Shown: positions 14,497 through 16,318 of the stretch, in pieces | Position numbering within the stretch: position 1 is the first letter of the stretch | Layout of the letters: every line of letters begins with the position of its first letter | Assembly (NCBI GenBank): GCA_037443785.1 | Contig: JBBINR010000056.1 | Coordinates: 1-16,318, forward strand | DNA: 16,318 nucleotides | Reading direction: 5' to 3' | Origin: JAQUOA01 sp037443785 | GTDB taxonomy: Bacteria > Bacteroidota > Ignavibacteria > UBA10030 > UBA8401 | Position numbers and translations under genes: made by a program | Notes under the pieces: generated by a model | Databases searched by the model: none | What the model saw: the letters and a program-made list of their open reading frames with translations, nothing else | What the model was told of the DNA's origin: nothing

Positions 14497-15492
14497 ATGA
14501 AGATCATCGATGTTGTGCTTGGGGTTGAGATAGAAGGAACGAGAGTTTCATTTGGGCTGATTGACCGATTCGGAAACTATGTTACCGAAGATAAAATTCC
14601 GATGAAAGCTCATGAGGAGCCAGAAGTACTTTTCGAAAGACTTTTTAAAAAATTCAAAGATATGTACAGTGCCATTTCTGACAAATATAAATTGGTGGGG
14701 ATCGGTATTGCTGCGCCGACTGCCAACTATGCAACGGGCACAATAGAAAATTCGTCCAATCTCAATTGGAAGCATGTCAACGTCGTCGATATTGTTCATC
14801 AGTACTGGGATGTTTCAGTTGTCATTACGAATGATGCGAACGCTGCTGCTCTTGGCGAGATACAGTACGGTGCTGCAAAGAATTTCAAAAATTTTATTCA
14901 AATCACTCTCGGTACCGGACTTGGAAGTGGAATTGTCGTTGATGGAAATATCGTCTACGGAAACGATGGATTTGCAGGAGAAATCGGTCACACAACGGTT
15001 GTTCACGACGGACGTCACTGCGGATGCGGACGGCAGGGTTGTCTGGAAACATATGTCTCAACGAGCGGAATTATCAGAACAGTTTCTGAATTGCTTGCGC
15101 AGCACAATGACGACAGCGTCCTTCGTGAAATTCCACCGAACGAACTGACATCCAAATTGATTTACAAAGCGGCAATTAATGGTGACATGGTTGCAAATGC
15201 TGCTTTTGAACAAACCGGAAAAATGCTTGGCGAAGCGCTAGCAAATGCGGTGGCATATCTCAGTCCAGAAGCGATCATTCTCTCTGAAGGTCTTGCGCTT
15301 GCAGGCGATCTTTTAATCCGCCCGGCAAAATTTCACATGGAAAAAAATGTTTTGAATTTATTTAAAGGGAAAGTGCAAATCCTTGTTTCCGGTTTGACGA
15401 AAGGAAATGTCGCAATCCTCGGAGCGAGCGCACTTATTTGGCATGAGCTGCAGCTGTCGAAGAATCAATTAAAAATTATTCATGCACAATAA
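14497..15492 (+). CDS. ROK-family sugar kinase, probably for glucose or N-acetylglucosamine
   Basis: A 331-aa cytoplasmic kinase. I start it at ATG 14497; an in-frame ATG at 14437 lies inside the GH20 gene and adds residues unlike the family. ROK features: GIGIAAPT, ITNDANAAALGE with catalytic Asp113, LGTGLGSGIVVDG, GFAGEIGH (Glu162, His165), and the zinc motif CGCGRQGCLE (Cys175, Cys177, Cys182). The first phosphate motif, normally DIGGT, reads EIEGT here (residues 11-15), an unusual change. Position after a GH20 hexosaminidase suggests phosphorylation of released N-acetylglucosamine, but glucokinase activity cannot be excluded. The following gene starts 5 nt after its stop. Confidence 0.9.
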   Translation: MKIIDVVLGVEIEGTRVSFGLIDRFGNYVTEDKIPMKAHEEPEVLFERLFKKFKDMYSAISDKYKLVGIGIAAPTANYATGTIENSSNLNWKHVNVVDIVHQYWDVSVVITNDANAAALGEIQYGAAKNFKNFIQITLGTGLGSGIVVDGNIVYGNDGFAGEIGHTTVVHDGRHCGCGRQGCLETYVSTSGIIRTVSELLAQHNDDSVLREIPPNELTSKLIYKAAINGDMVANAAFEQTGKMLGEALANAVAYLSPEAIILSEGLALAGDLLIRPAKFHMEKNVLNLFKGKVQILVSGLTKGNVAILGASALIWHELQLSKNQLKIIHAQ

Positions 15493-15496
15493 TTGT

Positions 15497-16318
15497 ATGA
15501 AAAGAGCAAGTCATATTTTGCTGCTTTTGTTTTTTTTGATGTTGGAAGGAACATCACAAGCTCTGTTTCCAATTTCGGAAGGGAAAATTGTTTTTCATCG
15601 GTACACGGATTGGACGGCTTGGGACGGCCAATTATTTGTCTATGATTTCGGTACTCGCTCACTTGATAATATCAGCATGAACTGGAATGCAATCGAACAT
15701 ACAACAAATGCCCATTTCTCACCCGACGGAACGAAACTGGTTTTTATGGCAGTCCCGAAAGGTGCACGCACACGCAGCAGTTGGAATATTTACGTTTGGA
15801 ATGTCGGATCAGGCGAACAGCCGAAAGAACTTCTTCCAAGCAACGGGTTGATGGATCAAGATCCAAAATTTTTTCCCGACGGTATTCATGTGGCATTTAA
15901 ATACAACGGGGATATCGGAATCGTTGACATCAATACCGGAGATGTCGTGAAATTGAGTAATGATGGAATGCTCAGCGAGAAATCGATGGAATATCCAACG
16001 GTTGACGGCAAAAGTATTCTCTACGTTGAAGGGAATGAGCCAAATTCGTTTATCTATAAAATTGATATTACTACAAAAGTGGTCACGCCGATCGTTCAAA
16101 CGGCAGGTGTTCAAAATTATTACTGCATCGTTAAAGATGATTCGGTGATGGTGTATGCTCGGTGGGAGTCAACATCCGGCAGAGGAGATGATATTTATCT
16201 TGCCAATATGGGGACAGGGGAAATTCGGCCCGCCGTGTTCAATCTCAGCGGCAGTGATGAATCGGATCCGTTTCCTGTCGATTCTGCGCTGGTACTGTTT
16301 TCAACTACTCGTGCCGGG
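15497..16318 (+). CDS. Secreted TolB/PD40-like beta-propeller protein (3' end outside the window)
   Basis: The frame is open from ATG 15497 to the right edge (274 residues), so the C-terminus is missing. A signal peptide (MKRASH, hydrophobic LLLLFFLML, cleavage near SQA) is followed by repeated TolB/WD40-like blades: HFSPDGTKLVFMA, IYVWNVGSGEQPKELL, PKFFPDGIHVAFKYNGDIG, IVDINTGDVVKL, TVDGKSILYVEG, and a further blade near the edge (GDDIYLANMGTGEIRP). Such propellers bind proteins or glycans in the periplasm or, if a sorting domain follows outside the window, at the surface. The start lies 4 nt after the ROK stop, so it belongs to the same operon. Its link to amino-sugar use is inferred from position only. 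Confidence 0.85.
   Translation, partial: MKRASHILLLLFFLMLEGTSQALFPISEGKIVFHRYTDWTAWDGQLFVYDFGTRSLDNISMNWNAIEHTTNAHFSPDGTKLVFMAVPKGARTRSSWNIYVWNVGSGEQPKELLPSNGLMDQDPKFFPDGIHVAFKYNGDIGIVDINTGDVVKLSNDGMLSEKSMEYPTVDGKSILYVEGNEPNSFIYKIDITTKVVTPIVQTAGVQNYYCIVKDDSVMVYARWESTSGRGDDIYLANMGTGEIRPAVFNLSGSDESDPFPVDSALVLFSTTRAG

Overview
The window looks like chromosomal DNA from an AT-leaning member of the Bacteroidota/Chlorobiota (FCB) group, most likely close to Ignavibacteria. The main evidence is three C-terminal type IX secretion (T9SS) sorting domains of the NYPNPFNP(S/K)TTI type, common in that lineage, together with many soluble hybrid histidine kinases and few Shine-Dalgarno sites. I see no rRNA, tRNA, CRISPR array, phage gene or transposase.

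Layout. (1) 1-2332, plus strand: an envelope/secretion block holding the C-terminal end of a T9SS cargo protein cut by the left edge, two small lipoproteins (one with a CCD...PDGGFTG signature that I associate with DUF6970), and a cysteine-rich T9SS cargo protein. (2) 2341-3523, minus strand: a two-gene signalling unit, a 117-aa N-terminal-regulator-like protein and an HDOD-domain protein, overlapping by 14 nt with long A-runs just upstream of the second start. (3) 3524-3942: non-coding, with inverted repeats. (4) 3943-4347: a small membrane-anchored pilin-like protein. (5) 4494-9298, plus strand: a REC-GAF-histidine kinase, a divergent GroES-like co-chaperonin, an 86-aa protein of unknown function and a PAS-GAF-kinase-REC-REC hybrid, closed by a clear hairpin terminator. 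(6) 9362-10924, minus strand: a soluble histidine kinase and a REC-LytTR response regulator. (7) 11244-16318, plus strand: a secreted T9SS-tagged glycerophosphodiester phosphodiesterase, then a tight GH20 beta-N-acetylhexosaminidase / ROK sugar kinase / secreted beta-propeller operon cut by the right edge.

How the genes may work together. The central 5.5 kb of signalling genes (three kinases, four receiver domains, all apparently cytoplasmic) contains only one recognisable DNA-binding output, the LytTR regulator, so a branched phosphorelay converging on it is possible but inferred. The GroES-like gene and its 4-nt-overlapping 86-aa partner sit between two kinases and are the least explained part. 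The right-hand operon fits amino-sugar salvage: GH20 releases terminal N-acetylhexosamine outside the cytoplasm, and the ROK kinase would phosphorylate the imported sugar. No transporter is visible.

I did not find an obvious new defence or mobile system. The observations most worth a second look are the GroES-like/86-aa pair, the A8/A9 runs that could fuse the regulator and HDOD proteins by loss of one A, the altered phosphate motif of the ROK kinase, and a sharply GC-rich patch inside one kinase domain.
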